A stretch of DNA of 64,000 nt from Paeniglutamicibacter psychrophenolicus (lineage in GTDB: Bacteria > Actinomycetota > Actinomycetes > Actinomycetales > Micrococcaceae): NCBI RefSeq assembly GCF_017876575.1, contig NZ_JAGIOE010000001.1:1550001-1614000 (forward strand). Direction: 5' to 3'. Positions 1 to 7,761 of the stretch are shown piece after piece. Under the pieces are notes generated by a model, which did not search any database, was not told the origin of the DNA, and was given only the letters and a program-made list of their open reading frames with translations. Each line of letters begins with the position of its first letter. Positions within the stretch are counted from its first letter, which is position 1. Position numbers and translations under genes: made by a program.

Positions 1-876
1 ATCATCCTCAAGCTTGCACCCGGTGACGAGGCCACCTCCGCCCTGGGCGAAGGCGCCAGCGCGGCGGCCAAGGACGCCTACCGCGCCGAACGCGGGCTGA
101 ACGACCCGCTGGTCATCCAGTACGTCTCCTTCCTGGGCCGGCTGATCCGCCTGGACTTCGGCGTGACCACCCCGCCGGCCCGCCCGGTCGGCGAAATGAT
201 CGCCAACGCGTTCCCGCTGACCCTGCAGCTGACCTTCTTCGGCGTGCTGATCGCCGTGGTGATCTCCCTGGTCTTCGGCGTGCTCGGCGCCCTCTATCGC
301 GACCGCTGGCCAGACCAGCTGGTCCGCGTCTTCTCCATTGCCGCGATCGCCACCCCGTCCTTCTGGCTGGGCATCCTGCTGATCCAGTGGCTCGCCCTGG
401 GCGCCAACCCGCTGTTCCCCTCCGGCGGCGCCGCCGCCGCGGGCACCGGGCTCGGCGGCTGGCTCGCCCACATGACCCTTCCGGCACTCGCGCTGGCCAT
501 CCCGGTCTCCGCCTCGCTGATCCGGGTGGTGCGCACCTCGATGGTCGAGGAACTCGACAAGGACTACGTCCGCACCGCCATCGGCAACGGCGTCCCGCGC
601 GGCGAGGTGCTCACCCGCAACGTGCTGCGCAACGCGCTGGTCACCCCGGTCACGGTGCTGGGCCTGCGCATCGGGTACCTGCTGGGAGGTGCCGTGGTGA
701 TCGAGATGATCTTCTCGCTGCCCGGCATGGGCCAGCTGATCATGAACGGCATCACCAACTCCGACGTGAACCTGGTCCAGGGCGTGGTGCTGGCCATCGC
801 GGTCACCTTCGTGCTGGTCAACATCGCCGTGGACCTGCTCTACCTGCTCATCAACCCGCGCATCAGGACGGTGTAA
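1..876 (+). CDS. siaF: ABC transporter permease, DppB/SiaF-like (5' end outside window)
   Basis: Membrane permease of a dipeptide/oligopeptide-type ABC importer. The frame is open from base 1, so the N-terminus lies upstream. The visible 291 residues show several hydrophobic segments and the permease coupling region (ELDKDYVRTA and the following conserved stretch). The next gene starts 4 bp after this stop, and the downstream genes are nanA, nanK and nanE. From family knowledge this order resembles the Corynebacterium glutamicum SiaEFGI sialic acid importer, whose members are peptide-transporter relatives. The substrate assignment is therefore contextual; a peptide substrate cannot be excluded from this protein alone. 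The binding protein (SiaE equivalent) is presumably just upstream. Confidence 0.8.
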   Translation: MILKLAPGDEATSALGEGASAAAKDAYRAERGLNDPLVIQYVSFLGRLIRLDFGVTTPPARPVGEMIANAFPLTLQLTFFGVLIAVVISLVFGVLGALYRDRWPDQLVRVFSIAAIATPSFWLGILLIQWLALGANPLFPSGGAAAAGTGLGGWLAHMTLPALALAIPVSASLIRVVRTSMVEELDKDYVRTAIGNGVPRGEVLTRNVLRNALVTPVTVLGLRIGYLLGGAVVIEMIFSLPGMGQLIMNGITNSDVNLVQGVVLAIAVTFVLVNIAVDLLYLLINPRIRTV

Positions 877-880
877 CTTC

Positions 881-2890
881 ATGGCTCCCCTCGCCCCCCG
901 CAACGGACTTGTCGCCCGCCTGAGTGCCGGCGGCACGCGCTTCACCGCGCTGCCGCTGGGCTCCAAGATCTCCCTGGCCTTCCTGGTGCTGATCGCCCTC
1001 GCGGCACTCTTCGCCCCGCTGCTGGCCCCGCAGGACCCGCTGGCCTCCGGCATCCCCGCCCAGGGCCCCAGCGCCGAGAACCCCTTCGGCACCGACCGGC
1101 TGGGCCGCGACATCCTCTCCCGGCTGCTCTTCGGCGCACAGGCCTCGCTGCTGGTCGGCCTGGGCTCGGTTGCCCTGGCCCTTCTCATGGGCGGGCTGCT
1201 CGGCGCGCTTGCCGCCACCAGCGCCAAGTGGGCCAACGAGACCATCATGCGCATCATGGACATGCTCATGGCCTTCCCCGGCATCGCCCTGGCCGCGGCG
1301 CTGCTGGCCTCGCTGGGCAACTCGCTGCCGGTGATCATCCTGTCGATCGCCATCATCTACACCCCGCAGATCGCCCGCGTGGTCCGCGCCAACGTGCTGG
1401 CCCAGTGGGGCGAGGACTACGTGCGCGCCGAACGCGTCATCGGCGCCGGGCGCTTCTACATCCTGGGCACCCACGTGCTGCGCAACTGCGCGGCACCGGT
1501 GCTGGTGTTCGCCACCATCATGGTCGCCGACGCGATCATCCTCGAGGCCTCGCTCTCCTTCCTGGGCGCAGGCATCCAGGACCCGGCACCAAGCTGGGGC
1601 AATGTGATCTCGTACGGGCGCACCCTGGTGCTCAACGGCGCCTGGTGGGCCACCACCTTCGCCGGCGTGACCATCCTGCTGACCGTGCTGGCGCTGAACA
1701 TCCTGGCCGAGGGCATGACCGATGCACTGGTGAACCCCAAGTCCACCAGGAAGTCGGCCTCCACCTCGGAGCGGGCCGCGGCCAAGGCCGCCAAGCCGGC
1801 CGTCGACACCGCCGCCCTGGCCCGCCTGCGCTCCGAGCTCGAGCTGCTCGCGGCCACCGAGGCCAAGCGCACCGACCGACTGGTGCTCGATTCCTCGAAC
1901 GGGGAACCGAAAACCATCCTGGAGGTTGCGAACCTCTCGATCCGCTTCCCGGCCCGCTTCGGCGAGACCCGGATCGTGGACAACGTCTCCTTCACCGTCC
2001 GCGAGGGCGAGACCATGGCGCTGGTCGGGGAATCGGGCTGCGGCAAGTCCATCACCTCGCTGGCCATCATGGGCCTGCTGCCGGACACCGCGGTCGTCAC
2101 CGGGTCGATCAAGTTCAACGGCAAGGAACTGCTGCCCGTTTCTCCCGACGGGAACCACCTCGCCGGGGACGACAAGGTCTACAAGGGACTGCGCGGCGAG
2201 CAGATCGCGATGGTCTACCAGGATGCGCTCTCCTCGCTGAACCCCTCGATGCTCGTGGGCGACCAGCTTCGCCAGCTGACCCGCCGCGGCGGGCGCACCA
2301 GCCCGGAGGAGCTGCTGCGCCTGGTCAAGCTCGACCCGGTGCGCACGCTGCGCTCCTACCCGCACGAGCTTTCCGGCGGCCAGCGCCAGCGCGTGCTGAT
2401 CGCCATGGCGCTTTCCCGCAAGCCCAAGCTCGTGGTCTGCGACGAGCCGACCACCGCACTGGATGTCACGGTCCAGAAGCAGGTCGTTGACCTGCTCAAC
2501 GAACTGCGCGAATCGCTGGGCTTCGCAATGGTCTTCGTCAGCCACGACCTGGCGCTGGTCGCCTCGCTGGCGCACCGCGTGACGGTGATGTACGCCGGCC
2601 AGGTCGTCGAATCCGGCCCGGTCCCGGCGGTGCTCGCCGCCCCGGCGCACGAGTACACCCAGGGCCTGCTCGGAGCGGTGCTCTCGATCGAATCCGGCGC
2701 CACGCGCCTGCACCAGATCCCCGGCACGGTTCCCTCCCCGTACTCGTTCGCCGCCGGGGACAGGTTCGCCGAACGCTCCCAGCGCGCCGCGGCGGATCCG
2801 AACCGTCCCACCGACTTCGTGCCGGCCGGGGAGCACCCGGAACACTTCTGGGCCAGCCACGAACCAGTTTCCCCAGGAGTCTCGCGATGA
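881..2890 (+). CDS. siaG: Fused ABC permease-ATPase (SiaG/DppC-DppD-like)
   Basis: A 669-residue fusion of a DppC-type permease (about residues 1-285, with the GEDYVRAER coupling loop) to a complete ABC ATPase. A charged linker follows at about 285-345. The ATPase shows Walker A GESGCGKS near residue 383, signature LSGGQRQR near 497 and Walker B VVCDEPTTALD near 517, plus the C-terminal oligopeptide-transporter extension. In most dipeptide systems these are two proteins. The fusion is a known feature of the corynebacterial SiaG sialate transporter. The ATG is 4 bp after the upstream stop, and the end overlaps the next start (ATGA), indicating translational coupling. Confidence 0.88.
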   Translation: MAPLAPRNGLVARLSAGGTRFTALPLGSKISLAFLVLIALAALFAPLLAPQDPLASGIPAQGPSAENPFGTDRLGRDILSRLLFGAQASLLVGLGSVALALLMGGLLGALAATSAKWANETIMRIMDMLMAFPGIALAAALLASLGNSLPVIILSIAIIYTPQIARVVRANVLAQWGEDYVRAERVIGAGRFYILGTHVLRNCAAPVLVFATIMVADAIILEASLSFLGAGIQDPAPSWGNVISYGRTLVLNGAWWATTFAGVTILLTVLALNILAEGMTDALVNPKSTRKSASTSERAAAKAAKPAVDTAALARLRSELELLAATEAKRTDRLVLDSSNGEPKTILEVANLSIRFPARFGETRIVDNVSFTVREGETMALVGESGCGKSITSLAIMGLLPDTAVVTGSIKFNGKELLPVSPDGNHLAGDDKVYKGLRGEQIAMVYQDALSSLNPSMLVGDQLRQLTRRGGRTSPEELLRLVKLDPVRTLRSYPHELSGGQRQRVLIAMALSRKPKLVVCDEPTTALDVTVQKQVVDLLNELRESLGFAMVFVSHDLALVASLAHRVTVMYAGQVVESGPVPAVLAAPAHEYTQGLLGAVLSIESGATRLHQIPGTVPSPYSFAAGDRFAERSQRAAADPNRPTDFVPAGEHPEHFWASHEPVSPGVSR

Positions 2891-3693
2891 GCAACGCATC
2901 CACCACCCCCGTCGTTGAGCTGCGCGACATCCATGTGCACCACCGGGCCCGTGGCGGCAAGCTCTTCAAGCCGAACATCGTCAAGGCCGTGAACGGCGTG
3001 GACTTCTCCGTCTCGCGCGGGGAAACCGTGGGCATCGTGGGCGAGTCCGGTTGCGGCAAGTCCACCCTCGCCTCGGTGCTGGTGGGCCTGCAGGAACCGA
3101 CCAGCGGCCAGGTGCTCTTCCGCGGCAAGGACGCGGCCAAGCGCAACGCCGCGGGACGCAAGGAATTCGGCCGCTCGGTGGCCGTGGTCTTCCAGGACCC
3201 CTCCACCGCGCTGAACCCGCGCATGACCATCAGCGACATCCTCACCGACCCGCTGAAGATCCACGGCATCGGCAACGCGGCATCCCGCGCGGCCAAGGTC
3301 GCGGACCTGCTCTCCGTGGTGGGCCTGCCGGCCTCGGCCGCCTCCGCGATGCCCAACCAGGTCTCCGGCGGGCAGCGCCAGCGCGTGGCCATCGCCCGCG
3401 CCCTGGCCCTGGACCCGGACGTGATCGTCGCCGACGAGCCGACCAGCGCGCTGGACGTCTCGGTGCGCGCCCAGGTGCTGAACCTGCTCACCGACCTGAA
3501 GACCACACTGAACCTCGGCATGGTGTTCATCTCCCACGACATCCAGACCGTGCGCTACATCTCCGACCGGATCTGCGTGATGAACGCGGGCAAGATCGTC
3601 GAATCGGGCACCGCGGAGCAGGTCTTCGAGAACCCGTCGGACCCCTACACCCGCACGCTGCTCGGCGCGGCCCCCACGCTGCTGCAGCACTAA
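2887..3693 (+). CDS. siaI: ABC transporter ATP-binding protein (SiaI/DppF-like)
   Basis: Second ATPase of the importer, 268 residues. Walker A GESGCGKST lies near residue 52, signature VSGGQRQR near 159 and Walker B IVADEPTSALD near 180, followed by the H-loop (FISHD). The C-terminus carries the oligopeptide-type tail (SDPYTRTLLGAAP). It overlaps the stop of the fused permease-ATPase by 4 bp, and an 89-bp gap then leads to nanA on the same strand. It would form the ATPase pair with the C-terminal half of the upstream fusion. The sialate substrate is inferred from the neighbours. Confidence 0.86.
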   Translation: MSNASTTPVVELRDIHVHHRARGGKLFKPNIVKAVNGVDFSVSRGETVGIVGESGCGKSTLASVLVGLQEPTSGQVLFRGKDAAKRNAAGRKEFGRSVAVVFQDPSTALNPRMTISDILTDPLKIHGIGNAASRAAKVADLLSVVGLPASAASAMPNQVSGGQRQRVAIARALALDPDVIVADEPTSALDVSVRAQVLNLLTDLKTTLNLGMVFISHDIQTVRYISDRICVMNAGKIVESGTAEQVFENPSDPYTRTLLGAAPTLLQH

Positions 3694-3782
3694 AGACCCG
3701 GCGGGCGGGAACGCGGCACCACACATCCGCGCCCCGCCGCCACCCTCCACACCAGGCAACACCCTAAAAGAAAGATTTTCTC

Positions 3783-4715
3783 GTGGCATTCGCTAACAAC
3801 CCCAAGTACTCCGGCGTCATCCCCCCGGTCGTGACCCCGCGCACCGCGGATGGGGCCATCGATGTGGCGGGCCTGAAGGCCGTGGTCGAACACCTCATCT
3901 CCGGGGGCGTCACCGGCCTGTTCGTGCTCGGTTCCTCCGGCGAGGTCCCGTACCTGACCAACACCGAGCGCGAGCTCGTGGTCACCACCATCAACGCGGC
4001 CAACGCCGGCCGCGTCCCGCTGGTCGTGGGCGCCAACGAGCAGACCACCAACCGCGTCATCGAGGAAGGCCGCAAGATGGTCGAACTCGGCGCCGACGCC
4101 CTGGTCGTCACCACCCCGTACTACGCGCTGTCCAACGCCGCCGAGGTCGAGGCGCACTTCCGCGCCATCCACGCCGCCCTGCAGGTCGACATCTTCGCCT
4201 ACGACGTGCCGGTGCGCACCCACGTCAAGCTGTCGGTGGCCACCGCCGTGGCCCTGGCCCAGGACGGGGTCATCGTCGGGGTCAAGGATTCCTCGGGCGA
4301 CGACGTCTCCTTCCGCCAGCTGCTGCTGGCAACCCGCGACATCGAGGGCTTCTCGGTCTTCACCGGCCACGAGGTCGTCGTCGACGGCGCGCTGCTGGGC
4401 GGCGCGCACGGCGTGGTCCCGGGCCTGGGCAACGTCGACCCGGCCGGCTACCGCCGCCTCTTCGACGCCGCGGCCGCCGGCGACTTCGCCACCGCCGCCA
4501 AGGAACAGGACCGCCTGGCCCGCGTCTTTGACATCGTCTACACCCCGGATTCCGCACGCGTCTCGGGAGGCGCAGCGGGCCTGGGCGCCTTCAAGACCGC
4601 ACTGGTCGCCCAGGGCGTCATCGATTGCAACAAGATGAGCGTCCCGATGGTGGACCTGAACGACTCCGAGGCCACCGCGATCACCGCGATCCTCGCCGAG
4701 ACCGGCCTGCTCTAG
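3783..4715 (+). CDS. nanA: N-acetylneuraminate lyase, DHDPS/NAL family
   Basis: Class I aldolase of the dihydrodipicolinate synthase/N-acetylneuraminate lyase family, 310 residues, the usual length. The substrate-carboxylate motif is GSSGEVP. A tyrosine (FAYDVPV) and the Schiff-base lysine in GVKDSSGDD are in the expected order. The GTG start is favoured because the next in-frame start would remove the first beta strand. Only a weak purine stretch precedes it. DHDPS, NAL and related lyases share these motifs, so sequence alone does not settle the substrate. The adjacent ROK kinase and NanE make sialate cleavage to N-acetylmannosamine and pyruvate the best reading. Confidence 0.8.
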   Translation: MAFANNPKYSGVIPPVVTPRTADGAIDVAGLKAVVEHLISGGVTGLFVLGSSGEVPYLTNTERELVVTTINAANAGRVPLVVGANEQTTNRVIEEGRKMVELGADALVVTTPYYALSNAAEVEAHFRAIHAALQVDIFAYDVPVRTHVKLSVATAVALAQDGVIVGVKDSSGDDVSFRQLLLATRDIEGFSVFTGHEVVVDGALLGGAHGVVPGLGNVDPAGYRRLFDAAAAGDFATAAKEQDRLARVFDIVYTPDSARVSGGAAGLGAFKTALVAQGVIDCNKMSVPMVDLNDSEATAITAILAETGLL

Positions 4716-4721
4716 GCGTCC

Positions 4722-5693
4722 ATGGACTACGCAACAGCATTGGTGCGCCCCGGGATTCCGGGGCGCACCGCCGCGTTCGGCATCGATTTGGGCGGCACCA
4801 AGATCGCCGCCGGGCTGGTTGACGCCGCCGGCACCGTGCTGGCCGCCGCCTCGGTCCCGACCCCCGCCACCGCCGGCGCACGGGCGGTCCTGGACGCCGT
4901 GGCAACGCTGGTGGCCGAGCTTTCGGCCACCGAAGCCGCGGCGAACCTGCACATCATCGGCCTGGGCCTGGGCGCCGCCGGGGTCATCGACCCGGCCACC
5001 GCCCGGGTGCTCTCGGCCACCGACACCATTGCGCGCTGGGCCGGCACCGACCTGGCCGCCGAGCTGTACACCCGCACCAACCTGCCCGTGCGTGCGGTCA
5101 ACGACGTGCACGCCCACGGCCTCGGCGAGGCCTGGTGCGGCGCCGCCGCGGGCAAGGCCAACGTGCTGTTGCTGGCCGTGGGCACCGGAGTGGGCGGCTC
5201 GCACCTGCTGCACGGGGTGCCGCAGACCGGCGCGCACCACGTCGGCGGGCACATGGGGCACTTCGCCTCCCCGCTGGCCACCGGGGTGCCCTGCTCCTGC
5301 GGGCGCACCGGCCACCTGGAGGCCATCGCCGCGGGCCCCGGAATCCACCGCAACTACCTGCGCCTGGGCGGCGATCCGTCCGTTCCCGACACCCGCGAAC
5401 TGACAGCCCGCGCCTATGCGGGGGACCGGTTGGCTCTTGCGGCTCTGCGTACCGGGGCGCTGGCCGCCGGGATCGCCGCCGGTTCGCTGGCCAACATCCT
5501 GGACCCGGAGGCGATCGTGCTCTCCGGGGGCATGAGCGGGGCCGGAACCCTGTGGTGGGATGGTGTGCGGGAAGGCTTCGCCACCGAGGCCATCGACCCG
5601 CTGGCGCACCTGGAACTGCTTCCCGCGGCCCTGGGGAACGACGCGGCGCTGATCGGCGCCGCCGGCCTCTTCCTGGCCCCGACCGATAGATAA
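4722..5693 (+). CDS. nanK: ROK-family sugar kinase, probable N-acetylmannosamine kinase
   Basis: ATP-dependent sugar kinase of the ROK family (323 residues). The N-terminal phosphate loop is FGIDLGGTKIAAGLV. The ROK zinc site is recognisable, with GHMGHF followed by CSCGRTGHLE; the third cysteine of the usual CxCGxxGCxE is a histidine here. It lies 6 bp after nanA and 10 bp before nanE, so the expected reaction is phosphorylation of N-acetylmannosamine to its 6-phosphate. ROK proteins also include glucokinases and repressors. No helix-turn-helix is present, so a repressor role is unlikely. Confidence 0.8.
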   Translation: MDYATALVRPGIPGRTAAFGIDLGGTKIAAGLVDAAGTVLAAASVPTPATAGARAVLDAVATLVAELSATEAAANLHIIGLGLGAAGVIDPATARVLSATDTIARWAGTDLAAELYTRTNLPVRAVNDVHAHGLGEAWCGAAAGKANVLLLAVGTGVGGSHLLHGVPQTGAHHVGGHMGHFASPLATGVPCSCGRTGHLEAIAAGPGIHRNYLRLGGDPSVPDTRELTARAYAGDRLALAALRTGALAAGIAAGSLANILDPEAIVLSGGMSGAGTLWWDGVREGFATEAIDPLAHLELLPAALGNDAALIGAAGLFLAPTDR

Positions 5694-5703
5694 AGGAACA
5701 CCC

Positions 5704-6387
5704 ATGCTCTTGACCCCCGCCGAACTCGAGGCCCTGCGCGGACGCCTGATCGTCTCCGCGCAGGCCTACCCGGGCGAGCCCATGCGCACCCCCACCACGA
5801 TGGCGCAGGTCGCCGCATCCGCAGTCATCGGGGGAGCCGCTGCCATCCGCGTGCAGGGCATCGCGGATGTGCAATTCACCCGCAGCGCCGTGGAGGTGCC
5901 GGTGATCGGGCTCTGGAAGGACGGGCACGAGGGCGTCTTCATCACCCCCACGGCCCGCCATGCGCTGGCCGTGGCCCATGCCGGGGCGCACATCGTCGCG
6001 CTGGACGGCACCCGCCGGGCACGCCCGGACGGATTGTCGCTGCAGCAGACCATCGAGCTGGTCCACGCCGAATCCCACGCCCTGGTCATGGCTGACTGCG
6101 GGTCGCTGGAAGACGCGCTGAACGCGGCCGAGGCCGGGGCCGACCTGGTCGGGACCACGCTGGCGGGCTACTCGGGGGAACGGCCCAAGACCGAGGGCCC
6201 GGACCTGGAGCTGCTGGCGGCCATCGCCGCCGCAGGTCTTTCGGTGCCGCTGGTCGCCGAGGGCCGCATCCACACCCCGGCCCAGGCCCGCGCGGCCCTG
6301 GACGCCGGGGCGTTTGCCGTGGTGGTCGGCACCGCGATCACCCACCCGGCAACCATCACCGGCTGGTTCGACGCAGCGCTGCGCTAA
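5704..6387 (+). CDS. nanE: N-acetylmannosamine-6-phosphate 2-epimerase
   Basis: TIM-barrel epimerase converting N-acetylmannosamine-6-P to N-acetylglucosamine-6-P in sialate catabolism. At 227 residues it has the family length. Signature stretches are LIVSAQAYPGEPM at the start, AIRVQG, VIGLWKDGH, ALDGTRRARPDG, DCGSLEDAL, TTLAGYSGE and the phosphate loop VAEGRIHTP. A purine-rich AAAGGAA site precedes the ATG. As the most substrate-specific member of the cluster, it identifies the whole operon. Its stop overlaps the convergent downstream gene by 4 bp. Confidence 0.92.
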   Translation: MLLTPAELEALRGRLIVSAQAYPGEPMRTPTTMAQVAASAVIGGAAAIRVQGIADVQFTRSAVEVPVIGLWKDGHEGVFITPTARHALAVAHAGAHIVALDGTRRARPDGLSLQQTIELVHAESHALVMADCGSLEDALNAAEAGADLVGTTLAGYSGERPKTEGPDLELLAAIAAAGLSVPLVAEGRIHTPAQARAALDAGAFAVVVGTAITHPATITGWFDAALR

Positions 6388-6764
6388 CGCCGGTCCTCGT
6401 GGGTGACCAGCGACTCGGCGGTGTTCACGACCTGCTGGGCATGCAGGCGCGCAATGAAGTCCATGGGCCGTTCCTCGTCCAGCGCCCGGTTCGGCGACAT
6501 GAGCCAGTCGACAGCCGCCTGCGGGTCCTCCAGGGGCTGCAGGGTCAGCCAGACCCGGTAGCCCAGGCGCAGCCGCTGCTCCGTCATGGTGTCCGGTTCC
6601 GTGCTGTCCGGGTGGGCCCAGCGGTGCGGTGCGGTGGCGTCATTCGTGCCGGCCAGCTGCTGCACCGCGGGAGCGCCGATGGCATCAACCAAGGTGCGGA
6701 CGATGTCATGGATGTCTGTCCGTGTTGCTTCGACATATACGGCACTGTGGTTCAACTCTTTCAT
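6384..6764 (-). CDS. MbcA/ParS/Xre-type antitoxin-like protein (DUF2384-like), no toxin beside it
   Basis: 126 residues. The N-terminal half (DIHDIVRTLVDAIG, QQLAGTNDATAPHRWAHPDS) resembles the divergent helix-turn-helix of MbcA/ParS antitoxins. The C-terminal half (WLTL, AVDWLMSPNRAL, RPMDFIARL) matches the toxin-binding domain pattern of a tryptophan-leucine, an asparagine and a proline-aspartate block. Such genes normally pair with a RES-domain toxin. Here the neighbours are nanE, overlapping convergently by 4 bp, and a divergent qorB-like gene, with no RES gene visible. It may be a solitary regulator or a remnant of a toxin-antitoxin pair. The family call rests on pattern recognition only. 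Confidence 0.55.
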   Translation of the reverse strand: MKELNHSAVYVEATRTDIHDIVRTLVDAIGAPAVQQLAGTNDATAPHRWAHPDSTEPDTMTEQRLRLGYRVWLTLQPLEDPQAAVDWLMSPNRALDEERPMDFIARLHAQQVVNTAESLVTHEDRR

Positions 6765-6885
6765 GCCTTAAGCATCGTCCTGCCGGGCCCGAAAATCCAT
6801 GGGCATTCGCGGTCTTTTTGCCCAGCCGGGGACACGGTTCTTGGCTCGCTGTACCCCGGGGCCGTTTCAGTGATGGAATGGAGAC

Positions 6886-7761
6886 ATGATCATTGTTCCC
6901 CCGCCGCTGGCCGTCACCGGGTCCACCGGAAAGCTCGGCGGCAAGGTCGCCGCCATGCTCGCCGCCGCGGGTGTGAAGCAGCGCTTGCTGGCCAGGACCC
7001 CGCGCAAGGCCCCGCCGCTTCACGGCGCCACGGTGCTGGCGGCCGCGTACGAGAACACCTCCGCCACGCGCACGGCGCTTGCCGGGGCCGAGACGGTGTT
7101 CATGGTCTCGGCCTCCGAGTCCCTGGATCGGCTCGAGAAGCACTGCGACTTCGTTGATGCGGCACTCGAGGCCGGGGTCCGCCACCTGGTGTATGTCTCG
7201 TTCGTCGGTGCCGCCCAGGACGCGGTGTTCACCCTGGCCCGGGACCACTTCGCCACCGAGGAGTACATCCGGGCCTCGGGCCTGGACTTCACCTTCCTGC
7301 GGGACAACCTCTATGCCGACTTCCTGCCGGGGCTGGTGGGAACGGACGGGGCCATCCGCGGACCCGCCGGCGCGGGCAGGGTGGCGGTGGTGGCCCAGCA
7401 CGACATCGCACGCACCGCCGTGGCGATCCTGCGCGACCCGGCACCGCATGCCGGCGCGACCTACGAGCTGACCGGCCCGGACGCCCTTTCCCTGGACGAA
7501 GTGGCCCGGGAGCTGGGGGAGGCCCGCGGGGAGCCGGTCTCCTACATCGATGAGGGCGTTGAGGAGGCCTATGCCTCGCGGGCACCGTACGGGGCGCCGA
7601 AGTGGCAGGTGGAGGCCTGGGTTTCCACCTACCTCTCGATTGCCGCCGGGGCCATGGAACGCGTCAGCGGCGACATCGAGGCGATCACCGGGGTGCCGCC
7701 GATGACGTTTGCGCAGTTGCTGGCAACCCTGCCGCGAGCAGCCTCAGGACACGAGGGTTGA
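6886..7761 (+). CDS. NmrA-like NAD(P)H-binding oxidoreductase (QorB/YtfG-like)
   Basis: Atypical short-chain dehydrogenase, 291 residues. The dinucleotide loop near residue 11 (TGSTGKLGGKV) and the HLVYVSFVGA segment are typical of NmrA/QorB quinone oxidoreductases. The C-terminal half (LDEVARELGE, PVSYIDE, WVSTYLSIAAG, ITGVPPMTF) is the substrate lobe of that family. A good GGAG ribosome site precedes the ATG. It is apparently monocistronic, and its last 18 bp overlap the convergent Zn-hydrolase gene. A decayed relative is present at 15180-15522. Confidence 0.8.
   Translation: MIIVPPPLAVTGSTGKLGGKVAAMLAAAGVKQRLLARTPRKAPPLHGATVLAAAYENTSATRTALAGAETVFMVSASESLDRLEKHCDFVDAALEAGVRHLVYVSFVGAAQDAVFTLARDHFATEEYIRASGLDFTFLRDNLYADFLPGLVGTDGAIRGPAGAGRVAVVAQHDIARTAVAILRDPAPHAGATYELTGPDALSLDEVARELGEARGEPVSYIDEGVEEAYASRAPYGAPKWQVEAWVSTYLSIAAGAMERVSGDIEAITGVPPMTFAQLLATLPRAASGHEG

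Noticed and set aside
863-2899. Long minus-strand frame of 678 codons opposite the fused permease-ATPase
   Set aside because: Codon-bias mirror of a clear ABC gene; the translation is low-complexity Gly/Arg/Gln/His-rich with no family motif.
3690-5705. Minus-strand frame of 671 codons opposite nanA-nanK
   Set aside because: Runs across two real genes with strong motifs and has the composition of a GC-rich shadow frame.
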